Assembly: GCA_040954595.2 (NCBI GenBank)
Contig: CM082593.2
Span: 10,850,001-10,914,000, forward strand
Length of the DNA stretch: 64,000 bases
From: Balanoglossus misakiensis
Lineage: Eukaryota; Hemichordata
Reading direction: 5' to 3'
Position numbers and translations under genes: made by a program. Positions 20,275 to 34,200 of this stretch are shown in pieces. Positions within the stretch are counted from its first letter, which is position 1. Each line of letters begins with the position of its first letter. Under the pieces are notes generated by a model. The model worked only from the letters and a program-made list of their open reading frames with translations, was not told the DNA's origin and made no database searches.

Positions 20275-20470
20275 CTGTAAAACAGGAAATTTTCGCGACA
20301 AAGAAATTTTTTGCGATATCAAAAGCAGAAACTGTTATGAGACGATTAATTTTCATGTTCTCGTATTTCACTACATTGTTATCACTGAAAATAGTTTTTT
20401 ACACAAATATGTCTTTTTTGGGGGGCTCTTGCATAGTTCGCGAAAATTTGTTTGTGAAAATTTCCTGTTG
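20275..20470. mobile_element. MITE family T, copy 6 (right end incomplete)
   Basis: TA|CTGTAAAACAGGAAATTTTC at the left; right arm GCGAAAATTTG, then GTGAAAATTTCCTG ends before the final GTTTTACAG. It lies about 90 bases before the first EGF exon. Confidence 0.82.
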
Positions 20471-20558
20471 GTCTGGTGGTTCCCAGCTAAACTTGTTGGT
20501 CTGAATTTACCAGCGGACCTGTGGGATTTTGATCATATCTTGATGAATAACATTTCAG

Positions 20559-20687
20559 ATATCAATGAATGTAGTACATTGGTGGCACGGTGTGGAATCA
20601 ATCAAGTCTGTGAAAATAGAGATGGTGACTATCAGTGTGCATGTTTGGTGGGATTTGAACCAGATGTGAATGGAACAGCATGCAAAG
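20559..20687 (+). CDS. Mosaic gene, exon l: calcium-binding EGF domain
   Basis: Acceptor ATAACATTTCAG, donor AAAG|GTGAGACA. Phase 1 in and out. Translation DINECSTLVARCGINQVC, then ENRDGDYQCACLVGFEPD, then VNGTACK. Six Cys, the DINEC calcium-binding start, and C-x-N-x4-Y-x-C-x-C (CENRDGDYQCAC), the Asp/Asn hydroxylation consensus of cbEGF modules. Confidence 0.97.
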
Positions 20688-20849
20688 GTGAGACATAAAC
20701 AAGTCACTTGCAACATAACTTCAAGTCACTATTTTCACATTTAACACATTCCGAACTTATTTCAGAATTCCGGATAAATTTTTGGAATGACCTTTTAATC
20801 TCAGGTGTCTTTTTCTCATAGGATTACATTGATAATTGCTAGAAAACAA

Positions 20850-21175
20850 ACTTCTACTATTGTCATTTTCACGAAATTTTACACATAGCTCAGTCTAGTA
20901 AATATAAATTCATTGGTCAAATAAAATTGTGTGATTACAATGCTCTATTTTGAGATAAATTTCTTTAAGGTTTTTGTCCATAGACAAACCATTGGTGAAC
21001 CATGCTGAGTCAGCAGGTTTCTTCTATTATCAACTAAATTAATGGCCTTGTATTTCAAAAGCAAGCAAGGTGACGCCTTTATTTTATCACAGATTCATCT
21101 TGTACGTACACAAGATAATCCCAAAATTCACGATTAAAAGAAATGACAATACTTTCAATTTTACTGAACGTACAT
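20850..21175 (-). repeat. Dispersed repeat B, copy 3 (inverted)
   Basis: The reverse complement of the 2692-2950 pattern: TATTGTCATTTTCACGAAAT, TCTATTTTGAGATAAATTTC, CATAGACAAACCATTGGTG, then CACGATTAAAAGAAATGAC and TTTCAATTTTACTGAACGTA. It fills most of the intron between the two EGF exons. Confidence 0.78.
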
Positions 21176-21208
21176 TGTTTTAATCCAATCCATGTTCCTT
21201 CTTTGTAG

Positions 21209-21394
21209 ATATAAATGAATGTGCTTCACATTCTTGTGATCAACTTTGTAAAAACACTGCAGGTGGTTTTCAATGTTCCTGTGAAGAAGGCTATCTCTTA
21301 TATGCAAATAACGGCACAGGTGGATTCTATCTGCCACCTGGAGAAACTGGTCTCTCAATGTATGATGTCTACACTTTTAACCAATCATGTGTTC
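21209..21394 (+). CDS. Mosaic gene, exon m: calcium-binding EGF domain with extended C-terminal loop
   Basis: Acceptor TTCCTTCTTTGTAG, donor GTTC|GTAAGTATC. Phase 1 in and out. Translation DINECASHSCDQLCKNTAG, then GFQCSCEEGYLLYANN, then GTGGFYLPPGETGLSMY, DVYTFNQSCV. Six Cys and the hydroxylation pattern C-x-N-x4-F-x-C-x-C are present. The loop before the sixth Cys is about 38 residues, far longer than the usual 8-12, with an LPPGETG motif; I recall this style from SVEP1-like and other multi-CCP/EGF proteins, where CCP modules follow. The consensus donor implies further exons, but none was found in the rest of the window. Confidence 0.95.
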
Positions 21395-21422
21395 GTAAGT
21401 ATCATGTTAAACTATAGAGTTA

Positions 21423-21611
21423 AAGGTATATGATCACCCATGGAAAATTAGCTATATATAGTTACCATGGAAAATTGAAATCTAGCCAATCACAGATTTT
21501 CATTTGGTGGCACACGTGGAAAACAGGCGCCACCATATGTTCTTTAGAATGCTCAAATACGCCATTCAGCCATATATGGGAATGTGTATTGAAGGTGACT
21601 GTATACTTTTA
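21423..21611 (+). mobile_element. MITE family E
   Basis: Left end AAAGGTATATGATCACC pairs with right end GGTGACTGTATACTTTT. Internal blocks ACCATGGAAAATTGA, AGCCAATCACAGATTTT, GCGCCACCATATGTTCT and CAGCCATATATGGG match the reverse-orientation copy at 7196-7345. Confidence 0.8.
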
Positions 21612-21909
21612 ACCAAGATTTGTCATATTATTGACCTTTATACCGCAATGAATTTGCAGCAACAAAAAGTGGACAAAAAGCTGAATTTCATAATTGGATT
21701 TCATAATTTTGCCGTAATTCAATAATGAAATGTGGAGAAAGTCAGCAGACCAACTTTGCACTGTTATTATTTATTTTGGATTTGTTTCCCTCCTGCTAAC
21801 AAAAGTGTCCTCTCACCTCATGGCATGAAGATGCATTGAATTCTGAGAAAAAGGGGATTAATACTTGAGTGTATTTACAAAGACAAACAAGCTCACTGGT
21901 AGCATTTAA

Positions 21910-22016
21910 AGGGGAAGTCCGGTTCAGCTACATAATTGGGTAGCTTTGAGGTCATTCTTTCAGAAAAAAACATTGTGTAGAAATTATGCATAAATCAGCT
22001 GGACAGGACTTCCCTT
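21910..22016 (+). mobile_element. MITE family C, complete copy, TTAA-flanked
   Basis: TTAA at 21906-21909 and 22017-22020. Ends AGGGGAAGTCCGG and GGACAGGACTTCCCTT form short inverted repeats. About 107 bp. It matches 18281-18390. Confidence 0.82.
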
Positions 22017-22227
22017 TTAATATTTCCAAGCAAGGCAATTGGTTTACTGCAACAATTACTTTGAAAACACAGTGTAAAACAACAATCATGATATGAATGT
22101 TACTTTAATAGATAGTCATACTTATATAAGCATGACTGTCTATGTTGGTCTGTAAGTTGTATTTGAAAGAAAAGTTTCATGTACGAATAGTACAAAGATT
22201 GACATTTAGTCCACAAAACCTACCATT

Positions 22228-25200
22228 AACATTAACCAGAGCACACAGTAACCAGGCCAGAGTGGCCAGTATCGTGCCCATTAATTTTGAGTGTTTGATG
22301 GGGGTCAACCTTTGCGTGAACATTAACCAGAGCACACAGTAACCAGGCCGTAGTGGACAGTGTTCTGCCCATTAATTTTGAGTGTTTGGTGGGGTCAACC
22401 TTTGCGTCAACATTAACCAGAGCACACAGTAACCAGGCCATAGTGGACAGTGTTCTGCCCATTAATTTTGAGTGTTTGGTGGGGTCAACCTTTGCGTCAA
22501 CATTAACCAGAGCACACAGTAACCAGGCCATAGTGGACAGTGTGCTGCCCATTAATTTTGAGTGTTTGGTGGGGTCAACCTTTGCATCAACATTAACCAG
22601 AGCACGCAGTAACCAGGCCGTAGTGGACAGTGTTCTGCCCATTAATTTTGAGTGTTTGGTGGGGTCAACCTTTGCGTCAACATTAACCAGAGCACGCAGT
22701 AACCAGGCCGTAGTGGACAGTGTTCTGCCCATTAATTTTGAGTGTTTGGTGGGGTCAACCTTTGCGTCAACATTAACTAGGCCAGAGTGGCCAGTATCGT
22801 GCCCATTAATTTTTAGTGTTTGGTGGGGTCAACCTTTGCGTCAACATTAACTAGGCCAGAGTGGCCAGTATCGTGCCCATCAATTTTGAGTGTTTGGTGG
22901 GGTCAACCTTTGCGTCAACATTAACTAGGCCAGAGTGGCCAGTATCGTGCCCATTAATTTTGAGTGTTTGGTGGGGTCAACCTTTGCGTCAACATTAACT
23001 AGGCCAGAGTGGCCAGTATCGTGCCCATTAATTTTGAGTGTTTGGTGGGGGTCAACCTTTGCGTCAACATTAACCAGAGCACACAGTAACCAGGCCGTAG
23101 TGGACAGTGTTCTGCCCATTAATTTTGAGTGTTTGGTGGGGTCAACCTTTGCGTCAACATTAACCAGAGCACACAGTAACCAGGCCATAGTGGACAGTGT
23201 GCTGCCCATTAATTTTGAGTGTTTGGTGGGGTCAACCTTTGCGTCAACATTAACCAGAGCACACAGTAACCAGGCCATAGTGGACAGTGTGCTGCCCATT
23301 AATTTTGAGTGTTTGGTGGGGTCAACCTTTGCGTCAACATTAACCAGAGCACACAGTAACCAGGCCATAGTGGACAGTGTTCTGCCCATTAATTTTGAGT
23401 GTTTGGTGGGGTCAACCTTTGCGTCAACATTAACCAGAGCACACAGTAACCAGGCCGTAGTGGACAGTGTTCTGCCCATTAATTTTGAGTGTTTGGTGGG
23501 GTCAACCTTTGCGTCAACATTAACCAGAGCACACAGTAACCAGGCCGTAGTGGACAGTGTTCTGCCCATTAATTTTGAGTGTTTGGTGGGGTCAACCTTT
23601 GCGTCAACATTAACCAGAGCACACAGTAACCAGGCCATAGTGGACAGTGTTCTGCCCATTAATTTTGAGTGTTTGGTGGGGTCAACCTTTGCGTCAACAT
23701 TAACCAGAGCACACAGTAACCAGGCCGTAGTAGACAGTGTTCTGCCCATTAATTTTGAGTGTTTGGTGGGGTCAACCTTTGCGTCAACATTAACCAGAGC
23801 ACACAGTAACCAGGCCATAGTGGACAGTGTGCTGCCCATTAATTTTGAGTGTTTGGTGGGGTCAACCTTTGCGTCAACATTAACCAGAGCACACAGTAAC
23901 CAGGCCGTAGTGGACAGTGTTCTGCCCATTAATTTTGAGTGTTTGGTGGGGTCAACCTTTGCGTCAACATTAACCAGAGCACACAGTAACCAGGCCATAG
24001 TGGACAGTGTTCTGCCCATTTATTTTGAGTGTTTGGTGGGGTCAACCTTTGCGTCAACATTAACCAGAGCACACAGTAACCAGGCCGTAGTGGACAGTGT
24101 TCTGCCCATTAATTTTGAGTGTTTGGTGGGGTCAACCTTTGCGTCAACATTAACCAGAGCACACAGTAACCAGGCCGTAGTGGACAGTGTTCTGCCCATT
24201 AATTTTGAGTGTTTGGTGGGGTCAACCTTTGCGTCAACATTAACCAGAGCACACAGTAACCAGGCCAGAGTGGCCAGTATCGTGCCCATTAATTTTGAGT
24301 GTTTGATGGGGGTCAACCTTTGCGTCAACATTAACCAGAGCACACAGTAACCAGGCCGTAGTGGACAGTGTTCTGCCCATTAATTTTGAGTGTTTGGTGG
24401 GGTCAACCTTTGCGTCAACATTAACCAGAGCACACAGTAACCAGGCCATAGTGGACAGTGTGCTGCCCATTAATTTTGAGTGTTTGGTGGGATCAACCTT
24501 TGCGTCAACATTAACCAGAGCACACAGTAACCAGGCCGTAGTGGACAGTGTTCTTCCCATTAATTTTGAGTGTTTGGTGGGGTCAACCTTTGCGTCAACA
24601 TTAACCAGAGCACACAGTAACCAGGCCGTAGTGGACAGTGTTCTGCCCATTAATTTTGAGTGTTTGGTGGGGTCAACCTTTGCGTCAACATTAACCAGAT
24701 CATACAGTAACCAGGCCGTAGTGGACAGTGTTCTGCCCATTAATTTTGAGGGTTTGGTGGGGTCAACCTTTGCGTCAACATTAACTAGGCCAGAGTGGCC
24801 AGTATCGTGCCCATTAATTTTGAGTGTTTGGTGGGGTCAACCTTTGCGTCAACATTAACTAGGCCAGAGTGGCCAGTATCGTGCCCATTAATTTTGAGTG
24901 TTTGGTGGGGTCAACCTTTGCGTCAACATTAACTAGGCCAGAGTGGCCAGTATCGTGCCCATTAATTTTGAGTGTTTGGTGGGGTCAACCTTTGCGTCAA
25001 CATTAACTAGGCCACAGTGGCCAGTATCGTGCCCATTAATTTTGAGTGTTTGGTGGGGTCAACCTTTGCGTCAACATTAACTAGGCCACAGTGGCCAGTA
25101 TCGTGCCCATTAATTTTGAGTGTTTGGTGGGGTCAACCTTTGCGTCAACATTAACTAGGCCAGAGTGGCCAGTATCGTGCCCATTAATTTTGAGTGTTTG

Positions 25201-28200
25201 GTGGGGGTCAACCTTTGCGTCAACATTAACCAGAGCACACAGTAACCAGGCCGTAGTGGACAGTGTTCTGCCCATTAATTTTGAGTGTTTGGTGGGGTCA
25301 ACCTTTGCGTCAACATTAACCAGAGCACACAGTAACCAGGCCATAGTGGACAGTGTGCTGCCCATTAATTTTGAGTGTTTGGTGGGGTCAACCTTTGCGT
25401 CAACATTAACCAGAGCACACAGTAACCAGGCCGTAGTGGACAGTGTTCTGCCAATTAATTTTGAGTGTTTGGTGGGGTCAACCTTTGCGTCAACATTAAC
25501 CAGAGCACACAGTAACCAGGCCGTAGTGGACAGTGTTCTGCCCATTAATTTTGAGTGTTTGGTGGGGTCAACCTTTGCGTCAACATTAACCAGAGCACAC
25601 AGTAACCAGGCCATAGTGGACAGTGTTCTGCCCATTAATTTTGAGTGTTTGGTGGGGTCAACCTTTGCGTCAACATTAACCAGAGCACACAGTAACCAGG
25701 CCGTAGTGGACAGTGTTCTGCCAATTAATTTTGAGTGTTTGGTGGGGTCAACCTTTGCGTCAACATTAACCAGAGCACACAGTAACCAGGCCGTAGTGGA
25801 CAGTGTTCTGCCCATTAATTTTGAGTGTTTGGTGGGGTCAACCTTTGCGTCAACATTAACCAGAGCACACAGTAACCAGGCCATAGTGGACAGTGTTCTG
25901 CCCATTAATTTTGAGTGTTTGGTGGGGTCAACCTTTGCGTCAACATTAACCAGAGCACACAGTAACCAGGCCGTAGTGGACAGTGTTCTGCCCATTAATT
26001 TTGAGTGTTTGGTGGGGTCAACCTTTGCGTCAACATTAACCAGAGCACACAGTAACCAGGCCATAGTGGACAGTGTGCTGCCCATTAATTTTGAGTGTTT
26101 GGTGGGGTCAACCTTTGCGTCAACATTAACCAGAGCACACAGTAACCAGGCCGTAGTGGACAGTGTTCTGGCCATTAATTTTGAGTGTTTGGTGGGGTCA
26201 ACCTTTGCGTCAACATTAACCAGAGCACACAGTAACCAGGCCGTAGTGGACAGTGTTCTGGCCATTAATTTTGAGTGTTTGGTGGGGTCAACCTTTGCGT
26301 CAACATTAACCAGAGCACACAGTAACCAGGCCGTAGTGGACAGTGTTCTGCCCATTAATTTTGAGTGTTTGGTGGGGTCAACCTTTGCGTCAACATTAAC
26401 CAGAGCACACAGTAACCAGGCCGTAGTGGACAGTGTTCTGCCCATTAATTTTGAGTGTTTGGTGGGGTCAACCTTTGCGTCAACATTAACCAGAGCACAC
26501 AGTAACCAGGCCGTAGTGGACAGTGTTCTGCCCATTAATTTTGAGTGTTTGGTGGGGTCAACCTTTGCGTCAACATTAACCAGAGCATACAGTAACCAGG
26601 CCGTAGTGGACAGTGTTCTGCCCATTAATTTTGAGGGTTTGGTGGGGTCAACCTTTGCGTCAACATTAACTAGGCCAGAGTGGCCAGTATCGTGCCCATT
26701 AATTTTGAGTGTTTGGTGGGGTCAACCTTTGCGTCAACATTAACTAGGCCAGAGTGGCCAGTATCGTGCCCATTAATTTTGAGTGTTTGGTGGGGTCAAC
26801 CTTTGCGTCAACATTAACTAGGCCAGAGTGGCCAGTATCGTGCCCATTAATTTTGAGTGTTTGGTGGGGTCAACCTTTGCGTCAACATTAACTAGGCCAG
26901 AGTGGCCAGTATCGTGCCCATTAATTTTGAGTGTTTGGTGGGGTCAACCTTTGCGTCAACATTAACTAGGCCAGAGTGGCCAGTATCGTGCCCATTAATT
27001 TTGAGTGTTTGGTGGGGGTCAACCTTTGCGTCAACATTAACCAGAGCACACAGTAACCAGGCCGTAGTGGACAGTGTTCTGCCCATTAATTTTGAGTGTT
27101 TGGTGGGGTCAACCTTTGCGTCAACATTAACCAGAGCACACAGTAACCAGGCCATAGTGGACAGTGTGCTGCCCATTAATTTTGAGTGTTTGGTGGGGTC
27201 AACCTTTGCGTCAACATTAACCAGAGCACACAGTAACCAGGCCGTAGTGGACAGTGTTCTGCCAATTAATTTTGAGTGTTTGGTGGGGTCAACCTTTGCG
27301 TCAACATTAACCAGAGCACACAGTAACCAGGCCGTAGTGGACAGTGTTCTGCCCATTAATTTTGAGTGTTTGGTGGGGTCAACCTTTGCGTCAACATTAA
27401 CCAGAGCACACAGTAACCAGGCCATAGTGGACAGTGTTCTGCCCATTAATTTTGAGTGTTTGGTGGGGTCAACCTTTGCGTCAACATTAACCAGAGCACA
27501 CAGTAACCAGGCCGTAGTGGACAGTGTTCTGCCCATTAATTTTGAGTGTTTGGTGGGGTCAACCTTTGCGTCAACATTAACCAGAGCACACAGTAACCAG
27601 GCCATAGTGGACAGTGTGCTGCCCATTAATTTTGAGTGTTTGGTGGGGTCAACCTTTGCGTCAACATTAACCAGAGCACACAGTAACCAGGCCATAGTGG
27701 ACAGTGTGCTGCCCATTAATTTTGAGTGTTTGGTGGGGTCAACCTTTGCGTCAACATTAACCAGAGCACACAGTCACCAGGCCGTAGTGGACAGTGTTCT
27801 GGCCATTAATTTTGAGTGTTTGGTGGGGTCAACCTTTGCGTCAACATTAACCAGAGCACACAGTAACCAGGCCGTAGTGGACAGTGTTCTGGCCATTAAT
27901 TTTGAGTGTTTGGTGGGGTCAACCTTTGCGTCAACATTAACCAGAGCACACAGTAACCAGGCCGTAGTGGACAGTGTTCTGCCCATTAATTTTGAGTGTT
28001 TGGTGGGGTCAACCTTTGCGTCAACATTAACCAGAGCACACAGTAACCAGGCCGTAGTGGACAGTGTTCTGCCCATTAATTTTGAGTGTTTGGTGGGGTC
28101 AACCTTTGCGTCAACATTAACCAGAGCACACAGTAACCAGGCCGTAGTGGACAGTGTTCTGCCCATTAATTTTGAGTGTTTGGTGGGGTCAACCTTTGCG

Positions 28201-31200
28201 TCAACATTAACCAGAGCACACAGTAACCAGGCCGTAGTGGACAGTGTTCTGCCCATTAATTTTGAGTGTTTGGTGGGGTCAACCTTTGCGTCAACATTAA
28301 CCAGAGCACACAGTAACCAGGCCATAGTGGACAGTGTGCTGCCCATTAATTTTGAGTGTTTGGTGGGGTCAACCTTTGCGTCAACATTAACCAGAGCACA
28401 CAGTAACCAGGCCGTAGTGGACAGTGTTCTGGCCATTAATTTTGAGTGTTTGGTGGGGTCAACCTTTGCGTCAACATTAACCAGAGCACACAGTAACCAG
28501 GCCGTAGTGGACAGTGTTCTGGCCATTAATTTTGAGTGTTTGGTGGGGTCAACCTTTGCGTCAACATTAACCAGAGCACACAGTAACCAGGCCGTAGTGG
28601 ACAGTGTTCTGCCCATTAATTTTGAGTGTTTGGTGGGGTCAACCTTTGCGTCAACATTAACCAGAGCACACAGTAACCAGGCCGTAGTGGACAGTGTTCT
28701 GCCCATTAATTTTGAGTGTTTGGTGGGGTCAACCTTTGCGTCAACATTAACCAGAGCACACAGTAACCAGGCCGTAGTGGACAGTGTTCTGCCCATTAAT
28801 TTTGAGTGTTTGGTGGGGTCATTCTTTGCGTCAACATTAACCAGAGCACACAGTAACCAGGCCGTAGTGGACAGTGTTCTGCCCATTAATTTTGAGTGTT
28901 TGGTGGGGTCAACCTTTGCGTCAACATTAACCAGAGCACACAGTAACCAGGCCGTAGTGGACAGTGTTCTGCCCATTAATTTTGAGTGTTTGGTGGGGTC
29001 AACCTTTGCGTCAACATTAACCAGAGCACACAGTAACCAGGCCATAGTGGACAGTGTTCTGCCCATTAATTTTGAGTGTTTGGTGGGGTCAACCTTTGCG
29101 TCAACATTAACCAGAGCACACAGTAACCAGGCCGTAGTGGACAGTGTTCTGCCCATTAATTTTGAGTGTTTGGTGGGGTCAACCTTTGCGTCAACATTAA
29201 CCAGAGCACACAGTAACCAGGCCATAGTGGACAGTGTGCTGCCCATTAATTTTGAGTGTTTGGTGGGGTCAACCTTTGCGTCAACATTAACCAGAGCACA
29301 CAGTAACCAGGCCGTAGTGGACAGTGTTCTGCCCATTAATTTTGAGTGTTTGGTGGGGTCAACCTTTGCGTCAACATTAACCAGAGCACACAGTAACCAG
29401 GCCATAGTGGACAGTGTTCTGCCCATTAATTTTGAGTGTTTGGTGGGGTCAACCTTTGCGTCAACATTAACCAGAGCACACAGTAACCAGGCCGTAGTGG
29501 ACAGTGTTCTGCCCATTAATTTTGAGTGTTTGGTGGGGTCAACCTTTGCGTCAACATTAACTAGGCCAGAGTGGCCAGTATCGTGCCCATTAATTTTGAG
29601 TGTTTGGTGGGGTCAACCTTTGCGTCAACATTAACTAGGCCAGAGTGGCCAGTATCGTGCCCATTAATTTTGAGTGTTTGGTGGGGTCAACCTTTGCGTC
29701 AACATTAACCAGAGCACACAGTAACCAGGCCATAGTGGACAGTGTTCTGCCCATTAATTTTGAGTGTTTGGTGGGGTCAACCTTTGCGTCAACATTAACC
29801 AGAGCACACAGTAACCAGGCCGTAGTGGACAGTGTTCTGCCCATTAATTTTGAGTGTTTGGTGGGGTCAACCTTTGCGTCAACATTAACCAGAGCACACA
29901 GTAACCAGGCCATAGTGGACAGTGTGCTGCCCATTAATTTTGAGTGTTTGGTGGGGTCAACCTTTGCGTCAACATTAATCAGAGCACACAGTAACCAGGC
30001 CGTAGTGGACAGTGTTCTGCCCATTAATTTTGAGTGTTTGGTGGGGTCAACCTTTGCGTCAACATTAACCAGAGCACACAGTAACCAGGCCATAGTGGAC
30101 AGTGTTCTGCCCATTAATTTTGAGTGTTTGGTGGGGTCAACCTTTGCGTCAACATTAACCAGAGCACACAGTAACCAGGCCGTAGTGGACAGTGTTCTGC
30201 CCATTAATTTTGAGTGTTTGGTGGGGTCAACCTTTGCGTCAACATTAACTAGGCCAGAGTGGCCAGTATCGTGCCCATTAATTTTGAGTGTTTGGTGGGG
30301 TCAACCTTTGCGTCAACATTAACTAGGCCAGAGTGGCCAGTATCGCGCCCATTAATTTTGAGTGTTTGGTGGGGTCAACCTTTGCGTCAACATTAACTAG
30401 GCCAGAGTGGCCAGTATCGTGCCCATTAATTTTGAGTGTTTGGAGGGGTCAACCTTTGCGTCAACATTAACTAGGCCAGAGTGGCCAGTATCGTGCCCAT
30501 TAATTTTGAGTGTTTGGTGGGGTCAACCTTTGCGTCAACATTAACCAGAGCACACAGTAACCAGGCCGTAGTGGACAGTGTTCTGGCCATTAATTTTGAG
30601 TGTTTGGTGGGGTCAACCTTTGCGTCAACATTAACCAGAGCACACAGTAACCAGGCCGTAGTGGACAGTGTTCTGCCCATTAATTTTGAGTGTTTTGTGG
30701 GGTCAACCTTTGCGTCAACATTAACCAGAGCACACAGTAACCAGGCCGTAGTGGACAGTGTTCTGCCCATTAATTTTGAGTGTTTGGTGGGGTCAACCTT
30801 TGCGTCAACATTAACCAGAGCACACAGTAACCAGGCCGTAGTGGACAGTGTTCTGCCCATTAATTTTGAGTGTTTGGTGGGGTCAACCTTTGCGTCAACA
30901 TTAACCAGAGCACACAGTAACCAGGCCGTAGTGGACAGTGTTCTGCCCATTAACTTTGAGTGTTTGGTGGGGTCAACCTTTGCGTCAACATTAACCAGAG
31001 CACACAGTAACCAGGCCGTAGTGGACAGTGTTCTGCCCATTAATTTTGAGTGTTTGGTGGGGTCAACCTTTGCGTCAACATTTACCAGAGCACACAGTAA
31101 CCAGGCCGTAGTGGACAGTGTTCTGCCCATTAATTTTGAGTGTTTGGTGGGGTCAACCTTTGCGTCAACATTAACCAGAGCACACAGTAACCAGGCCGTA

Positions 31201-34200
31201 GTGGACAGTGTTCTGCCCATTAATTTTGAGTGTTTGGTGGGGTCAACCTTTGCGTCAACATTAACCAGAGCACACAGTAACCAGGCCATAGTGGACAGTG
31301 TGCTGCCCATTAATTTTGAGTGTTTGGTGGGGTCAACCTTTGCGTCAACATTAACCAGAGCACACAGTAACCAGGCCATAGTGGACAGTGTTCTGCCCAT
31401 TAATTTTGAGTGTTTGGTGGGGTCAACCTTTGCGTCAACATTAACTAGGCCAGAGTGGCCAGTATCGTGCCCATTAATTTTGAGTGTTTGGTGGGGGTCA
31501 ACCTTTGCGTCAACATTAACCAGAGCACACAGTAACCAGGCCGTAGTGGACAGTGTTCTGCCCATTAATTTTGAGTGTTTGGTGGGGTCAACCTTTGCGT
31601 CAACATTAACTAGGCCAGAGTGGCCAGTATCGTGCCCATTATTTTTGAGTGTTTGGTGGGGTCAACCTTTGCGTCAACATTAACTAGGCCAGAGTGGCCA
31701 GTATCGTGCCCATTAATTTTGAGTGTTTGGTGGGGTCAACCTTTGCGTCAACATTAACTAGGCCAGAGTGGCCAGTATCGTGCCCATTAATTTTGAGTGT
31801 TTGGTGGGGGTCAACCTTTGCGTCAACATTAACCAGAGCACACAGTAACCAGGCCGTAGTGGACAGTGTTCTGCCCATTAATTTTGAGTGTTTGGTGGGG
31901 TCAACCTTTGCGTCAACATTAACCAGAGCACACAGTAACCAGGCCATAGTGGACAGTGTGCTGCCCATTAATTTTGAGTGTTTGGTGGGGTCAACCTTTG
32001 CGTCAACATTAACCAGAGCACACAGTAACCAGGCCATAGTGGACAGTGTTCTGCCCATTAATTTTGAGTGTTTGGTGGGGTCAACCTTTGCGTCAACATT
32101 AACCAGAGCACACAGTAACCAGGCCGTAGTGGACAGTGTTCTGCCCATTAATTTTGAGTGTTTGGTGGGGTCAACCTTTGCGTCAACATTAACCAGAGCA
32201 CACAGTAACCAGGCCGTAGTGGACAGTGTTCTGCCCATTAATTTTGAGTGTTTGGTGGGGTCAACCTTTGCGTCAACATTAACCAGAGCACACAGTAACC
32301 AGGCCATAGTGGACAGTGTTCTGCCCATTTATTTTGAGTGTTTGGTGGGGTCAACCTTTGCGTCAACATTAACCAGAGCACACAGTAACCAGGCCGTAGT
32401 GGACAGTGTTCTGCCCATTAATTTTGAGTGTTTGGTGGGGTCAACCTTTGCGTCAACATTAACCAGAGCACACAGTAACCAGGCCATAGTGGACAGTGTG
32501 CTGCCCATTAATTTTGAGTGTTTGGTGGGGTCAACCTTTGCGTCAACATTAACCAGAGCACAGAGTAACCAGGCCATAGTGGACAGTGTTCTGCCCATTA
32601 ATTTTGAGTGTTTGGTGGGGTCAACCTTTGCATCAACATTAATCAGAGCACACAGTAACCAGGCCGTAGTGGACAGTGTTCTGCCCATTAATTTTGAGTG
32701 TTTGGTGGGGTCAACCTTTGCATCAACATTAACCAGAGCACACAGTAACCAGGCCATAGTGGACAGTGTTCTGCCCATTAATTTTGAGTGTTTGGTGGGG
32801 TCAACCTTTGCGTCAACATTAACCAGAGCACACAGTAACCAGGCCGTAGTGGACAGTGTTCTGCCCATTAATTTTGAGTGTTTGGTGGGGTCAACCTTTG
32901 CGTCAACATTAACTAGGCCAGAGTGGCCAGTATCGTGCCCATTAATTTTGAGTGTTTGGTGGGGTCAACCTTTGCGTCAACATTAACTAGGCCAGAGTGG
33001 CCAGTATCGTGCCCATTAATTTTGAGTGTTTGGTGGGGTCAACCTTTGCGTCAACATTAACTAGGCCAGAGTGGCCAGTATCGTGCCCATTAATTTTGAG
33101 TGTTTGGTGGGGTCAACCTTTGCGTCAACATTAACTAGGCCAGAGTGGCCAGTATCGTGCCCATTAATTTTGAGTGTTTGGTGGGGGTCAACCTTTGCGT
33201 CAACATTAACCAGAGCACACAGTAACCAGGCCGTAGTGGACAGTGTTCTGCCCATTAATTTTGAGTGTTTGGTGGGGTCAACCTTTGCGTCAACATTAAC
33301 CAGAGCACACAGTAACCAGGCCATAGTGGACAGTGTGCTGCCCATTAATTTTGAGTGTTTGGTGGGGTCAACCTTTGCGTCAACATTAACCAGAGCACAC
33401 AGTAACCAGGCCATAGTGGACAGTGTTCTGCCCATTAATTTTGAGTGTTTGGTGGGGTCAACCTTTGCGTCAACATTAACCAGAGCACACAGTAACCAGG
33501 CCGTAGTGGACAGTGTTCTGCCCATTAATTTTGAGTGTTTGGTGGGGTCAACCTTTGCGTCAACATTAACCAGAGCACACAGTAACCAGGCCGTAGTGGA
33601 CAGTGTTCTGCCCATTAATTTTGAGTGTTTGGTGGGGTCAACCTTTGCGTCAACATTAACCAGAGCACACAGTAACCAGGCCATAGTGGACAGTGTTCTG
33701 CCCATTAATTTTGAGTGTTTGGTGGGGTCAACCTTTGCGTCAACATAGACCAGAGCACACAGTAACCAGGCCGTAGTGGACAGTGTTCTGCCCATTAATT
33801 TTGAGTGTTTGGTGGGGTCAACCTTTGCGTCAACATTAACCAGAGCACACAGTAACCAGGCCATAGTGGACAGTGTGCTGCCCATTAATTTTGAGTGTTT
33901 GGTGGGGTCAACCTTTGCGTCAACATTAACCAGAGCACACAGTAACCAGGCCATAGTGGACAGTGTTCTGCCCATTAATTTTGAGTGTTTGGTGGGGTCA
34001 ACCTTTGCGTCAACATTAACCAGAGCACACAATAACCAGGCCGTAGTGGACAGTGTTCTGCCCATTAATTTTGAGTGTTTGGTGGTGTCAACCTTTGCGT
34101 CAACATTAACCAGAGCACACAGTAACCAGGCCATAGTGGACAGTGTTCTGCCCATTAATTTTGAGTGTTTGGTGGGGTCAACCTTTGCGTCAACATTAAC

